A stretch of DNA of 64,000 nt from Fervidobacterium pennivorans (GTDB lineage: Bacteria > Thermotogota > Thermotogae > Thermotogales > Fervidobacteriaceae): positions 1,758,001 through 1,822,000 of the forward strand of contig NZ_CP011393.1 of assembly GCF_001644665.1 (NCBI RefSeq), written 5' to 3'. Under the pieces are notes generated by a model. It was not told the origin of the DNA. It saw only the letters and a list, made by a program, of their open reading frames with translations, and did no database searches. A program made the position numbers and the translations under genes. Below, in pieces: positions 8,128 through 16,772 of this stretch. How positions within the stretch are numbered: the stretch's first letter is position 1; each line of letters opens with the position of its first letter.

Positions 8128-9084
8128 CTAATCACCTTCCGCTTCCAGAAGTTTTAAAACGACTTTCAAGTCTTGGCTCAGGGGTGCTTCAAATCTATAA
8201 TGTTTCCCATGAAAATCGAAAGCCATCTCCTTGCAATGTAAAAAGTGCCTTTTCAAGCCGTATTTTTTTGAAAAGGCTCTGTTCAATCTAAAATCACCAT
8301 AATCGTTGTCACAGACTATCGGGAACCCTTTCATCGAAAGATGCTTTCGTATTTGATGCTTCCTACCAGTTTCGATGTTAACATCAAGCAGCGTTAGACT
8401 GATATCTTTTCCTTCGAGCTTAGTGGTAAATTTACGGACCGGTCTTATATGCGTAACTGCTTCTTGGTCGTCAATTGGTATATCTATTGTTGTAGATTTT
8501 GGGGAACCAAATACTAAAGCCACGTAATTCTTCTCCACATCACGAGACGAAATCATTTCACTGATTTCCCTTGCTACTTGCCTACTTTTTGCAACAATCA
8601 TGACACCTGATGTTTCTTTATCCAATCTATGCACCAGAAAAGGTTCAAAACCTTTCGTCGTTCCATAATGTTTTAAACCTTCTATCAACGAAGGTTTGTG
8701 AACATTCTTTCCAGGATGTACAGAAACACCGGCTGGTTTGTTGATGGCTATAATGTTCTCGTCTTCGAATATGATATCTAAGTTCATTTTTACTGGCTTG
8801 ATTTCTTTATATTCACGTGTATATTTGGACAAATCTTCGTTTCTGATTTCCACTCTATCCCCTATCTCTATCTTCACAGAAGGTTCTTTAACCCTTCTCT
8901 CATTTAGATAAACTTTTCCTGTTCTTATGAGTTTGTATATTGCACTTAAAGGCACATTTTTCAGGACATTCCTCAAAAATTTATCAATTCTCGAGAAATA
9001 GTTATCTTCGTTTACTATCCATGAGTTCTTTACCAAGACATTTGGTAAGCTGTCTTTTCGGGATGCGTTTTCCATACTTTTCAT
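8128..9084 (-). CDS. RluD-family 23S rRNA pseudouridine synthase
   Basis: About 318 residues with an N-terminal S4 RNA-binding domain (RIDKFLRNVL ... IRTGKVYLNERRV, about residues 30-75) and a pseudouridine synthase domain. The catalytic motif is HRLDKETSGVMIVAKS, whose Asp attacks the uridine. INKPAGVSVHPG and GRKHQIRKHLSMKGFPIVCD are also family-typical. The ATG at 9084 is chosen because GAGAGGGG precedes it by 4 nt; the longer frame to 9120 would overlap the upstream gene. Overall it resembles RluD/RluC-type enzymes that modify 23S rRNA, but the precise uridine targets cannot be assigned. Confidence 0.88.
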   Translation of the reverse strand: MKSMENASRKDSLPNVLVKNSWIVNEDNYFSRIDKFLRNVLKNVPLSAIYKLIRTGKVYLNERRVKEPSVKIEIGDRVEIRNEDLSKYTREYKEIKPVKMNLDIIFEDENIIAINKPAGVSVHPGKNVHKPSLIEGLKHYGTTKGFEPFLVHRLDKETSGVMIVAKSRQVAREISEMISSRDVEKNYVALVFGSPKSTTIDIPIDDQEAVTHIRPVRKFTTKLEGKDISLTLLDVNIETGRKHQIRKHLSMKGFPIVCDNDYGDFRLNRAFSKKYGLKRHFLHCKEMAFDFHGKHYRFEAPLSQDLKVVLKLLEAEGD

Positions 9085-9100
9085 TTGCCCCTCTCTACGC

Positions 9101-9748
9101 TTACAATAGATGTTTATCAAGAAGTTCGGAAACTATTGTTGATGGTAAACTTGAAAATTTCCTAAAATTTTGTTCGTATTCAATTTGCGCGTGTTCCTCA
9201 CTTGTGTCAACAATAACCTTTAGAGCGCAGAATTCCACACCGTTTTGGTAACACACTTTTGCTATTGCAGCGCTATCCATATCAACAGCAAATGCCCCGT
9301 ATTTTTCAAATAGCCTTCTTTTAAGCTCCCTATCACTAACTATAAGGTCCCCGCTTACGATGGGACCGAAATGTATCTTGTCGTAAACATCCGCAATCTT
9401 TTCCAAAAGTTTTGAAGAACTTTCTATCCCAAATGTGTTGGGGGATTGAAAATCGTGTTCATAAAAAACGGTACCACAAATTAAATCTCCTATTCTTAGC
9501 TCCGGATGAATTGCTCCGGCAGAACCACAATGAATTATGTAGCTGGGCCTAAATCTATCAATTATAGCTTGCGCTATCATAGCACTCTCAACTTTACCGA
9601 CAAAACCATATATTGTGACTACTTCGTTACCTCCAACAATCCCCCTTGAAAAATTTCTCTTCACAAGTTCACCATTTTCGAGTAGTGGTAGCATTTCTCG
9701 AAAAACTCCAATTATCTCTTCTTTTAAAACACCGGTAACAACCACCAT
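9101..9748 (-). CDS. Methylthioadenosine/S-adenosylhomocysteine nucleosidase-like protein
   Basis: A 215-residue member of the phosphorylase/nucleosidase fold (PNP_UDP_1), near the usual 230 residues of MTA/SAH nucleosidases. These split MTA or SAH to adenine and a thioribosyl or ribosyl-homocysteine product. The conserved GSAGAIHPELRIGDL matches the family GSAG motif. DMDSAAIAKVC corresponds to the EMEATAIAHVC region of MtnN, and SGDLIVSD to its catalytic SGDxFI segment. The first acid of the ME-A motif is Asp here, so specificity is not certain. ATG 9748 is used because GAGGTGA lies 5 nt upstream; GTG 9757 falls inside that SD. Confidence 0.8.
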   Translation of the reverse strand: MVVVTGVLKEEIIGVFREMLPLLENGELVKRNFSRGIVGGNEVVTIYGFVGKVESAMIAQAIIDRFRPSYIIHCGSAGAIHPELRIGDLICGTVFYEHDFQSPNTFGIESSSKLLEKIADVYDKIHFGPIVSGDLIVSDRELKRRLFEKYGAFAVDMDSAAIAKVCYQNGVEFCALKVIVDTSEEHAQIEYEQNFRKFSSLPSTIVSELLDKHLL

Positions 9749-9771
9749 AAAAATCACCTCAACAAACCATT

Positions 9772-9790
9772 GACCTAAAGATTTTAGGTC
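9772..9790. repeat. Small perfect inverted repeat in the leader of the nucleosidase gene
   Basis: GACCTAAA (9772-9779) and TTTAGGTC (9783-9790) are separated by GAT. There is no T-run on either side, so it is not a classic terminator. It lies 24-42 nt upstream of the nucleosidase start, between its SD and the cheX stop, and could be a weak leader hairpin. Confidence 0.45.
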
Positions 9791-9841
9791 CGTTTCTGAT
9801 TATCTCTTTAACCTACTGAACCTAATTCTTCCACCCATCAT

Positions 9842-10309
9842 TTATTTTCCGCCCCTAATAGCTATGTGGAGCTCTACATCCTCAGTAATGAATAAACTAA
9901 CTGGAAGTTTTATTATCAAACCTTCGGCAGTAATCTTCATGTCCCTACCAGTAATCACCGTTGGAGGTGTGATATCTATTTTGTATCCAAGCTTTTCAAG
10001 ATTCATAGCGATACTCCCGGAAGTCATGTTTCCTAATTCGCCTATAGCACTTAATGACAGCTCATCAAGAGTGTTGTATTCCATTCCCATCATTTTCGAG
10101 ACAATTTTTAGAGCAGTTTCTTCGTTAAATGAATAAACAAAGTTTCCTTCAATGTCGCCGAGAAAACCAATTACTGTAACTATATTGTACTTTGGGGTTA
10201 TATCTTTTACAGCTTGAGGTTTACCAAATTGTGCTTGCATCTGCAAGACTGCCTCGTATGTACCCTGTGCCGCTGCCAAAACTGAGTTAACAATCCTCAC
10301 ATCAACCAT
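9842..10309 (-). CDS. cheX: CheY-P phosphatase CheX
   Basis: A 155-residue CheC/CheX/FliY-family protein. CheX dephosphorylates CheY-P and resets chemotaxis signalling. The catalytic ExxN motif is present once in SAIGELGNMTSG (Glu and Asn), as expected for CheX; CheC and FliY carry two. The N-terminus MVDVRIVNSVLAAAQGTYEAV and the beta-strand GFLGDIEGNFVYSF fit the family. GGAGGTG is 7 nt upstream of the ATG. The gene overlaps the upstream rbgA by 8 nt and is translationally coupled to it. Confidence 0.9.
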   Translation of the reverse strand: MVDVRIVNSVLAAAQGTYEAVLQMQAQFGKPQAVKDITPKYNIVTVIGFLGDIEGNFVYSFNEETALKIVSKMMGMEYNTLDELSLSAIGELGNMTSGSIAMNLEKLGYKIDITPPTVITGRDMKITAEGLIIKLPVSLFITEDVELHIAIRGGK

Positions 10310-11114
10310 TTTTCAGCACCTCCCAAAACTTCTCAAAATCAGTATCGTAAGTTAACTTACCATGCTTACCCTCTGAAACTTCCTTGAAAAAGAGTGTCTT
10401 TGCTTTTTCATAATCAACTTGCCCGCCTTTTTTCAATAGCCCTCGAGAACGTCCGTATTCCTCCAAGAATTGAACGATATCTTTTTGGACCCCTGCCGCA
10501 GAAGCATAAATTTTAAAAGCGTAGTCAAAGATTTCATCATCGACGTTTTCAATAGGTAAAGAACCTATAAGCAATAGTTTGGCTGCTATATCTTTTGAAA
10601 ATATCTCTGAAAACAGTATCCCGGGTGAATCCAAAACAGTAAGTCCTTCGACATTGACCCATTGGACACCACGAGTAATACCAGGCTGAGCTCCTGTTTT
10701 TGCTTTGTGCCTGCCAAGTATCTTATTTATTATTGTTGATTTTCCAACATTCGGAACACCGACAACTGCTATCCTTGGATTTGCATACTTTGTGGGGACA
10801 GATTTTAGAAAGGTCAGTAGTTCTTTTCTTTTCGTATCCTTGTTAACAAGAAGTGTCGGATACAACTTCGCTATCTCACAAGCCCATTTCTTATTATATT
10901 CAGAATCCGCTAAGTCTGTTTTATTAAGCAAAAAGACTCGCTGTTTATCTTTGAAGATTTTCATCTCAAAACTCGTGGTTGCAACAGGTGCACGTGCATC
11001 AAGCACAATAACAACGATATCTATCTTTTTCAGATTTTCTCTGATTTGTCTTTTAGCTTTTTGAACGTGACCCGGATACCAAGCTCTGACATGTTCATTG
11101 GACTGATTGCTCAC
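10302..11114 (-). CDS. rbgA: Ribosome biogenesis GTPase RbgA/YlqF
   Basis: A 270-residue circularly permuted GTPase needed for late 50S subunit assembly. The G motifs occur in permuted order: G4 NKTD (about residue 64) comes before G1 GVPNVGKST (about 118) and G3 DSPG (about 162, usually DTPG). The start region HVRAWYPGHVQKAKRQI is highly typical. The GTG start has GGAGG 9 nt upstream. It lies between pyrH and cheX in the minus-strand run. Confidence 0.93.
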   Translation of the reverse strand: MSNQSNEHVRAWYPGHVQKAKRQIRENLKKIDIVVIVLDARAPVATTSFEMKIFKDKQRVFLLNKTDLADSEYNKKWACEIAKLYPTLLVNKDTKRKELLTFLKSVPTKYANPRIAVVGVPNVGKSTIINKILGRHKAKTGAQPGITRGVQWVNVEGLTVLDSPGILFSEIFSKDIAAKLLLIGSLPIENVDDEIFDYAFKIYASAAGVQKDIVQFLEEYGRSRGLLKKGGQVDYEKAKTLFFKEVSEGKHGKLTYDTDFEKFWEVLKNG

Positions 11115-11156
11115 TTACTTTAACCTCCATCTTCTGTAATCTCATCGCTTAATTAT

Positions 11157-11861
11157 CTACTTACTCGGGACAACGAGAGTCCCTACATTTTCACCACGAA
11201 TAGCCCTAAGTAAGTTGTTATCCTCGAAAAAGTTCATAACAAGGATTTTCATTTGATACCGTTTACAAATAGAAAATGCTTCCGTGTCCATGATTTTTAA
11301 ATCTTTCTCGATAGCCTCATCGTAGGTTATTACATTATATTTTACTGCATCGTTATATATCTTCGGGTCCTTGTCGTAAATTCCCGAAACTTTTGTCCCC
11401 TTTATCAGCAATTCCGCTTTCATCTCAACCGCCCTGAGTGCAGCTCCAGTGTCCGTCGTAAAGAATGGGTTACTTGTTCCACCAGCAAAAATAACAATAT
11501 ACCCCGCATCAAAGTAAAGATCAATATCATCGTAGTTTATCAACTTTACACTTGGTAAGGTGACAATTTGAGAAACCACCACAGTTCTGATACCTGCGTT
11601 TTCAAATCTATCTTTCAAATACAATGCATTAATAACCGTACCTAACATTCCAATCTGATCTGATATCGTTGGTCTTACACCTTCGAAATCCCTTCCTCTA
11701 AAAAGATTGCCTGCACCAATCACAATTCCCAGTTTCACTCCGTATTCAGAAACTTTCTTTATTTCTCTGATAAGGTAATTAACATGCTCTTCGTTAAAAC
11801 CTTTCTGCGCTTCTCCACTGAGTACCTCGCCACTTAACTTGAGAAGAACTCGTTTGTACAT
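11157..11861 (-). CDS. pyrH: UMP kinase PyrH
   Basis: A 234-residue bacterial UMP kinase of the amino-acid kinase fold. It phosphorylates UMP to UDP for pyrimidine nucleotide synthesis and is normally hexameric. Visible motifs are VLLKLSGEVLSG at the N-terminus, GIVIGAGNLFRGR, the DTGAALRAVEMKAELLIKGTKVSGIYDKDP region, and the C-terminal IRGENVGTLV. GGAGGGATG precedes the ATG. Unlike many bacteria, there is no tsf or frr neighbour; it lies between the SMC-like ATPase and rbgA. Confidence 0.96.
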   Translation of the reverse strand: MYKRVLLKLSGEVLSGEAQKGFNEEHVNYLIREIKKVSEYGVKLGIVIGAGNLFRGRDFEGVRPTISDQIGMLGTVINALYLKDRFENAGIRTVVVSQIVTLPSVKLINYDDIDLYFDAGYIVIFAGGTSNPFFTTDTGAALRAVEMKAELLIKGTKVSGIYDKDPKIYNDAVKYNVITYDEAIEKDLKIMDTEAFSICKRYQMKILVMNFFEDNNLLRAIRGENVGTLVVPSK

Positions 11862-11864
11862 TCA

Positions 11865-14324
11865 TCATCCCTCCAAGAGTATGACGTTCTTTTTATCGCT
11901 GAAAAATTCGAGCACCCTTCTATCGCTCGTCATCAATATTATCTGCCTCAATTCCGATTCTTCATTTAAGTATTCACACACTCTTTTCAGTCTGTCGTCA
12001 TCCAAACGTATCAAAGTGTTATCTATGACCAATGGTAAACTCCCATCATAGAACGTCTTATAAAGAGCATTTTTAATACAAAATATCAGTAAGTCCTTCG
12101 TAGAACCGCTTAAAAATTCGTTGGGGTCCTTCATATCCCCTTCAACAATTAGTCTCACAGTCAAATCTGGTAATACTACAAAATTCTTCTCAACACCTGA
12201 AACTTTTACAAACAGTCTGGCAAATTCATCACTGAATATTTTATGGTAACTTTCGATGAAATTTGTAAGCCTTTCGTTAAGGAACTTATTTATCTCCGGT
12301 ATTTCGTTAATCAAATTCGATATTATTTTCGCCTTCAACTTAGACTCGTCCAATTTTTCAATTAACGCTTGGAGTTGCTTGAAGTCAATTTCGATACCTT
12401 CATAAAGGTTTTTCATCTCTTTGAACTCATTCAAGAGGGTATCTTTAGCTAAATAAAGTTCACGAAGTGCGGCTTTTGTCTGACTTATGGAAGGATCAAG
12501 GTCCTCATTTTCTCTCTCTTCAACAGCTTTTTGCAATTCGACACTTAACGTTTTTTTAGCATTCTTTAATTCTTGGTAGTGCTCAAAGTGAGATTTAAAA
12601 GTTTCAACCTGTTCCTTGGTTATGCCAAATTTACCTAAAATCTCGTCCAAATTTTCGGCTACAGTCTTATATTCTCTTTGAACAGACAAATATTCCCCAC
12701 GAAGCTGGGACAGTCTTCTCTCGAGCGATTCCTTTTCGTAAAGTAACTCTTGAACTTCGCCAAATGTTCTTTGCAAATTTTCAACAGCGGAAACTATCAT
12801 CTGTGCTGCACCTGTGACACCAAACTTCAAAAGTTCTTTGATAACTTCCTGCTCGATATCTTTGAGTTCATTGAGCATCCTTTGTCTCTCTACATTCTGT
12901 GCCTTCCATTCTAAAAACTCTGTATATTTTTTCCTCAGTTGCTTAATGTTGGTTATACCGTAATTTGCAAGCACTTTCCAAACGGACGGTTGCTGTGGCT
13001 GTTTCATTGACACTTCAACTAAGCGTTCTTGAAGTACCTCTACGAAAGCCATCTTTCTCTTCCAATTGAACATAAGGAAGACGGCTAATGCCAAGAACAC
13101 TACGGCAGGAGTATACATGAAGAGTGATATTCCTTTAAAAAGAAGTCCAAGAACAAACAAAACAATACCCGCACTTGCTGAAACTATTGACAAATCTTTC
13201 GAATATTTAGCCGTCTGCTCATTTCTCTCTATTTCGTTTTGCAGGCTCAGTTTAGTAGATTCTATTTCGTTTATAGCTTCTTTGTATCTTTGTTCCTCTT
13301 CTTCTGCTCGTTCTAAAATGTTCTCATTTTCAAGAAACAGTTTCCAAAGCGGGTCCTCATCAACCACGTTTCTGACTCTTTCATTGTACATCTTGGTAAG
13401 CAACGAAAGATGTTTCAAGCGTAAGCCAACGCTTTCTAAATCATCAACGGAAGACACTCCAAGTTGTTTGAGCTTTTCCTCAATGCTTCTGTCTTTCTTC
13501 TGAAGTACTTCCTTCAATTTTTCTTGCTCTGTTTCCAAAGCTTTCAAACGAGCCTTTATGGAATTTAATTTGTAAATAAGATTCTGAGCTTCTTCGACGA
13601 CAGCAGTATCTAACGATTCAATCCATAGATACTTCGTTAGTTCTGTTTCTATAGCCTCTATGTTCCTTTTAAGCTGTGATATCTTTGTCTCAAGTTCTGA
13701 TTTCTTTGCAGTTCTAAGTTTTTCCAAATTGTTTTCTGAAGCATTAATCTGTTCTTCCAAGTCTTTTATTCGCTTCTCCACATTCTTCATCTTCACAAAC
13801 AATGTATTCTTCTTATTTATCTTTTCCTCAACACCCGATATCATTTCCTCCGTTTTACGAATCTCTTCCGAGAGCGCTACCAAACATTTGTTCAAGTCCA
13901 GCGTCTGAATTCTTTTTATTGCCTCTCTTAGGATACGTCCTTCAGATGTTTTCTCGGTCTTTTTCTTAAGTGTGCTCTCCAAAATGCCTCTATCAACTTT
14001 TACAGCTTCAAGCTCGTCATCTTCCATTATAAACGCTACACTTTCAAGCAAGTTGATATCGTACTTTGGTACTTCTGAGTTATCTTCACCAAACACATAC
14101 TTCCCATCGGACGTTTCTAAATACCCACCAAAGATGTTATGCCCCCATGGCCTGTATTTGAGCGCTTCGTTGCTGGGTTTTCCCAGCGTGTATAACAAAA
14201 ATTTTGCTAGAGTGGTTTTACCACTCTCGTTAGGTCCAAAGACGATGTTCAACCCTGGTCCGAATTTGAATGAAGTATTAACAAATTTTCCGAATCCGTC
14301 TATTTGTGCTTTTTTTATAAGCAT
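11865..14324 (-). CDS. Membrane-anchored SMC/Rad50-like ATPase (YhaN type)
   Basis: An 819-residue ABC-type ATPase with split heads and long coiled coils. Walker A GPNESGKTT is near residue 33. Coiled-coil stretches run about 140-375 and 425-690. Between them sits a hydrophobic hairpin (SASAGIVLFVLGLLF and YTPAVVFLALAVFLMF) that should place the hinge in the membrane, as in Bacillus YhaN. The signature region reads FLSGSTKDLLIFCIKNAL and Walker B LPLVIDNTLIRLDDDRL, with Asn where the second acidic residue is expected. GGGGTGA is 6 nt before the ATG. The start overlaps the stop of the 182-residue upstream gene by 10 nt, so the two are coupled. No Mre11/YhaO-type nuclease is adjacent. Confidence 0.8.
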   Translation of the reverse strand: MLIKKAQIDGFGKFVNTSFKFGPGLNIVFGPNESGKTTLAKFLLYTLGKPSNEALKYRPWGHNIFGGYLETSDGKYVFGEDNSEVPKYDINLLESVAFIMEDDELEAVKVDRGILESTLKKKTEKTSEGRILREAIKRIQTLDLNKCLVALSEEIRKTEEMISGVEEKINKKNTLFVKMKNVEKRIKDLEEQINASENNLEKLRTAKKSELETKISQLKRNIEAIETELTKYLWIESLDTAVVEEAQNLIYKLNSIKARLKALETEQEKLKEVLQKKDRSIEEKLKQLGVSSVDDLESVGLRLKHLSLLTKMYNERVRNVVDEDPLWKLFLENENILERAEEEEQRYKEAINEIESTKLSLQNEIERNEQTAKYSKDLSIVSASAGIVLFVLGLLFKGISLFMYTPAVVFLALAVFLMFNWKRKMAFVEVLQERLVEVSMKQPQQPSVWKVLANYGITNIKQLRKKYTEFLEWKAQNVERQRMLNELKDIEQEVIKELLKFGVTGAAQMIVSAVENLQRTFGEVQELLYEKESLERRLSQLRGEYLSVQREYKTVAENLDEILGKFGITKEQVETFKSHFEHYQELKNAKKTLSVELQKAVEERENEDLDPSISQTKAALRELYLAKDTLLNEFKEMKNLYEGIEIDFKQLQALIEKLDESKLKAKIISNLINEIPEINKFLNERLTNFIESYHKIFSDEFARLFVKVSGVEKNFVVLPDLTVRLIVEGDMKDPNEFLSGSTKDLLIFCIKNALYKTFYDGSLPLVIDNTLIRLDDDRLKRVCEYLNEESELRQIILMTSDRRVLEFFSDKKNVILLEG

Positions 14325-14863
14325 ATTTCTTCACCCCGGATAAGTTTCAGCACAATGTAACGTTGATTAGCAGTTTTGAGAGAATTAACCAATTCGGATT
14401 CAAAGAAACTCTTAGGAAGGATTTCTACTTTAAATCCTCTAAACTTATCTTCTAAATCTTTTTCCGTAAGGTTTTCGAGCAAATATAGGCATGTAGTGTA
14501 GTCACATTTAAGAGCATTTTCGCTTTCCACTTTAACCAAACCTATTGTTTCAACAGAATCAACAGCAGTTACTCTTCCATCAATACGAACATGAGGGAGA
14601 TTGTTAATAGGAGAGCTGTTGAAATCGAGGAGCTTATTTTCCAAGTCAATGTCAAAGTTTTCGAAGATATTTTCAAGGATTTTATATACTTCTTCCAAAA
14701 GTCCAAAGCGACCAAGAGCATTGTAAAACACAAATTTCGAGTTCGGATACATTTTCGCAAGCTGGACCAAGAATTTCAGTTTGCATTGAAATATCTGTTC
14801 TTGAAATTCTGAAAATCCTTCGTAATACTCAAAAAGAGAAATGTTGTTGACCTCGACGACCAC
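14315..14863 (-). CDS. Unknown 182-aa protein coupled to the SMC-like ATPase
   Basis: I do not recognise this protein. It starts at GTG 14863 (GGGAGG 8 nt upstream) and overlaps the ATPase start by 10 nt, suggesting a shared complex. It begins MVVEVNNISLFEYYEGFSEF, includes FVFYNALGRFGLLEEVYKIL, and has a beta-rich second half (HVRIDGRVTAVDSVETIGLV). No metal-binding histidines or nuclease motif are visible, so it is not an Mre11/SbcD homolog in any obvious way. No signal peptide or membrane segment. Confidence 0.7.
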   Translation of the reverse strand: MVVEVNNISLFEYYEGFSEFQEQIFQCKLKFLVQLAKMYPNSKFVFYNALGRFGLLEEVYKILENIFENFDIDLENKLLDFNSSPINNLPHVRIDGRVTAVDSVETIGLVKVESENALKCDYTTCLYLLENLTEKDLEDKFRGFKVEILPKSFFESELVNSLKTANQRYIVLKLIRGEEICL

Positions 14864-14898
14864 TTTGTATTCCTCCCAACGAAATGTTTTGTTCAGAC

Positions 14899-16137
14899 TT
14901 ACAAAAGTTCAGCGGCTAAGCTTGCTAATTCCGACCTCTCACCTTTTTTCAAAAAGATATGGGCTGCGATAGGTTTTCCTAGAAATCTTGAAGCAGCGTA
15001 AACCAATCCATTACTACTTTCGTCAAGATAAGGTGTGTCTATCTGGTACGGGTCACCGGTTAGAACCACTTTTGTCCCTTCCCCCGCTCTTGTGAGTATA
15101 GTCTTAACCTCCAAAGGAGTTAAGTTTTGAGCCTCGTCGATGATTATAAACTGGTTTGGAATAGACCTTCCTCTTATGTACGTTAGCGCCTCGAGCTCAA
15201 CAATTTCTTTTTTCATAATTTCTTTTAAACTAACATTGTTCAATCTACATAAATACTCGAGGTTGTCCATAACACCACTCATCCAAGGAGAAATCTTCTC
15301 TTCAAGAGCACCTGGAAGATACCCTATGTCCTTACCACCCATCGGTATCAATGGCCTTGCGACTATTATTCGCTCGTACAAACCCTCCACAAGCGTTTTT
15401 TGCAGTGCGGCTGCAAGCGTAAGGAATGTTTTTCCTGTTCCTGCTATACCAATCAACGAAACTAGCTTTATATCATCATCTAATAGTGCGTCTAAAGCAA
15501 AGAGCTGTTCTTTGTTTCTTGGACTGACACCAAACACTTTTGATTTAAGGTTTATCTGCACAAAATCTTGACCACTGAACCTGAAGAAACCTTCTTTGCT
15601 TTCAACGTACTCGTTAACATAAAGTTTTTCTACATTCAGTTCTTTCAAAGAATCAACAGAAACATAACCTACGGGCAAAAGAGATAAATCACTTTTGTCC
15701 GTTAGATAGTCTTCCGCCTGTAAACCGAGAGCTAATGCCTTTAAACGTAAGCTTATGTCTTTTGATACTATTATCGTGGGTTCTGTTCTTGTGGTTTTTA
15801 AAAACATTGCGTAGCTCAATATCCAATTGTCCACATACTTTTCAAATAAAAATTTCACCTGGTGTCTATCAAAATCACTCTCACTAAGCACCGGTATTAT
15901 TATTCTGCCACCGCTTTCTAACTTAACTCCATCGTGAAGGTTACCTTTCTTGCGTAGTTCCTCCAAGACCCTAATAGCCGTTCTAGCGCTTTTCCCAACT
16001 CGGCCTTGTTCCTTTTTGAGCTTATCTAACTCTTCTATGACAGGCAGAGGGATAAAAACGTTGTTATCCTCAAAAGAATATATAGCTTCCGGGTCATGTA
16101 TCAAAACATTAGTGTCTAAAACGTAATTTTTGACCAT
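14899..16137 (-). CDS. PIN domain-PhoH ATPase fusion (PhoH2/YlaK type)
   Basis: About 412 residues. The N-terminal PIN nuclease domain starts NYVLDTNVLIHDPEAI, with the conserved Asp near residue 7, and continues to about residue 150. The C-terminal PhoH-type P-loop ATPase has Walker A GIAGTGKTF (about 240) and Walker B FIIIDEAQNLTPLEVK, plus IPMGGKDIGYLPG. PhoH2 proteins are reported as RNA helicase/RNase enzymes. ATG 16137 overlaps the upstream stop as TAATG and has GGAGGG 8 nt upstream, so the longer frame to 16158 is not used. A separate single-domain PhoH lies at 56761. Confidence 0.9.
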   Translation of the reverse strand: MVKNYVLDTNVLIHDPEAIYSFEDNNVFIPLPVIEELDKLKKEQGRVGKSARTAIRVLEELRKKGNLHDGVKLESGGRIIIPVLSESDFDRHQVKFLFEKYVDNWILSYAMFLKTTRTEPTIIVSKDISLRLKALALGLQAEDYLTDKSDLSLLPVGYVSVDSLKELNVEKLYVNEYVESKEGFFRFSGQDFVQINLKSKVFGVSPRNKEQLFALDALLDDDIKLVSLIGIAGTGKTFLTLAAALQKTLVEGLYERIIVARPLIPMGGKDIGYLPGALEEKISPWMSGVMDNLEYLCRLNNVSLKEIMKKEIVELEALTYIRGRSIPNQFIIIDEAQNLTPLEVKTILTRAGEGTKVVLTGDPYQIDTPYLDESSNGLVYAASRFLGKPIAAHIFLKKGERSELASLAAELL

Positions 16138-16706
16138 TAGTATTCCCTCCCCATCCACCGCCTCAAAAACTCGTGGATTCTCTCCCAGCCAAACATATCA
16201 AAAAACTTTATAAACACATTTGCGGTCACTAGTGCATCATCATATGCTCTGTGTGTAACCTTGTGTGCAATCCCCATTTCCATTGCCAATGTCTCCAGCT
16301 TTTTCCCCCTGCCGTAGACCGTTTTTGAAATCTCCAGGGTATCTATGTAATATACATCTAATGGTAACTGTCCGACTTCTTTTGCAGCATAATCAAGAAA
16401 AGTCAAATCAAAACGTGCGTTATGGAAGACTAGCACAGTATCTCTGGAATACTTTCTAACAACGGCCAGTATATCCTCTAACCCAGGAGCACTTTGTATG
16501 TCCTTTATTGAAATTTTGTGTACACTCTGTGCGTAAGTTTGTATACCGACTTTTGGATTGACCAAAGATGTGTAAATCCAATCTTTAACTATTTTTCCCT
16601 TGTATATTGGCACAATTGCAATTTCGATAATACGGTCTCCACCAGACGGGTCTATTCCCGTCGTTTCTATATCAACAGCGCAATACACGTTGTCATCCCA
16701 TGCCAC
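16137..16706 (-). CDS. DEDDh 3'-5' exonuclease (DNA Pol III epsilon-like)
   Basis: A 189-residue DnaQ-fold exonuclease. ExoI is CAVDIETTGID (Asp-Glu), ExoII is LVFHNARFDLTFLD, and ExoIII is HRAYDDALVT with the His of the DEDDh type. This is the catalytic domain size only, so it could be a stand-alone proofreading subunit or an RNase T-like enzyme. The GTG start at 16706 has AAGGAG 9 nt upstream. It sits directly after fliG and is translationally coupled (TAATG) to the PIN-PhoH gene. Confidence 0.88.
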   Translation of the reverse strand: MAWDDNVYCAVDIETTGIDPSGGDRIIEIAIVPIYKGKIVKDWIYTSLVNPKVGIQTYAQSVHKISIKDIQSAPGLEDILAVVRKYSRDTVLVFHNARFDLTFLDYAAKEVGQLPLDVYYIDTLEISKTVYGRGKKLETLAMEMGIAHKVTHRAYDDALVTANVFIKFFDMFGWERIHEFLRRWMGREY

Positions 16707-16772
16707 GACTCGGTTCTCCTTTTCATTTTAGTTCATTTTAATCTTTCCACTACTACTGTTGCAGCATTTCTT

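Noticed and set aside
9772-9790. Terminator before the nucleosidase gene
   Set aside because: A perfect hairpin exists but no T-run follows on either strand, so it is listed only as an inverted repeat.
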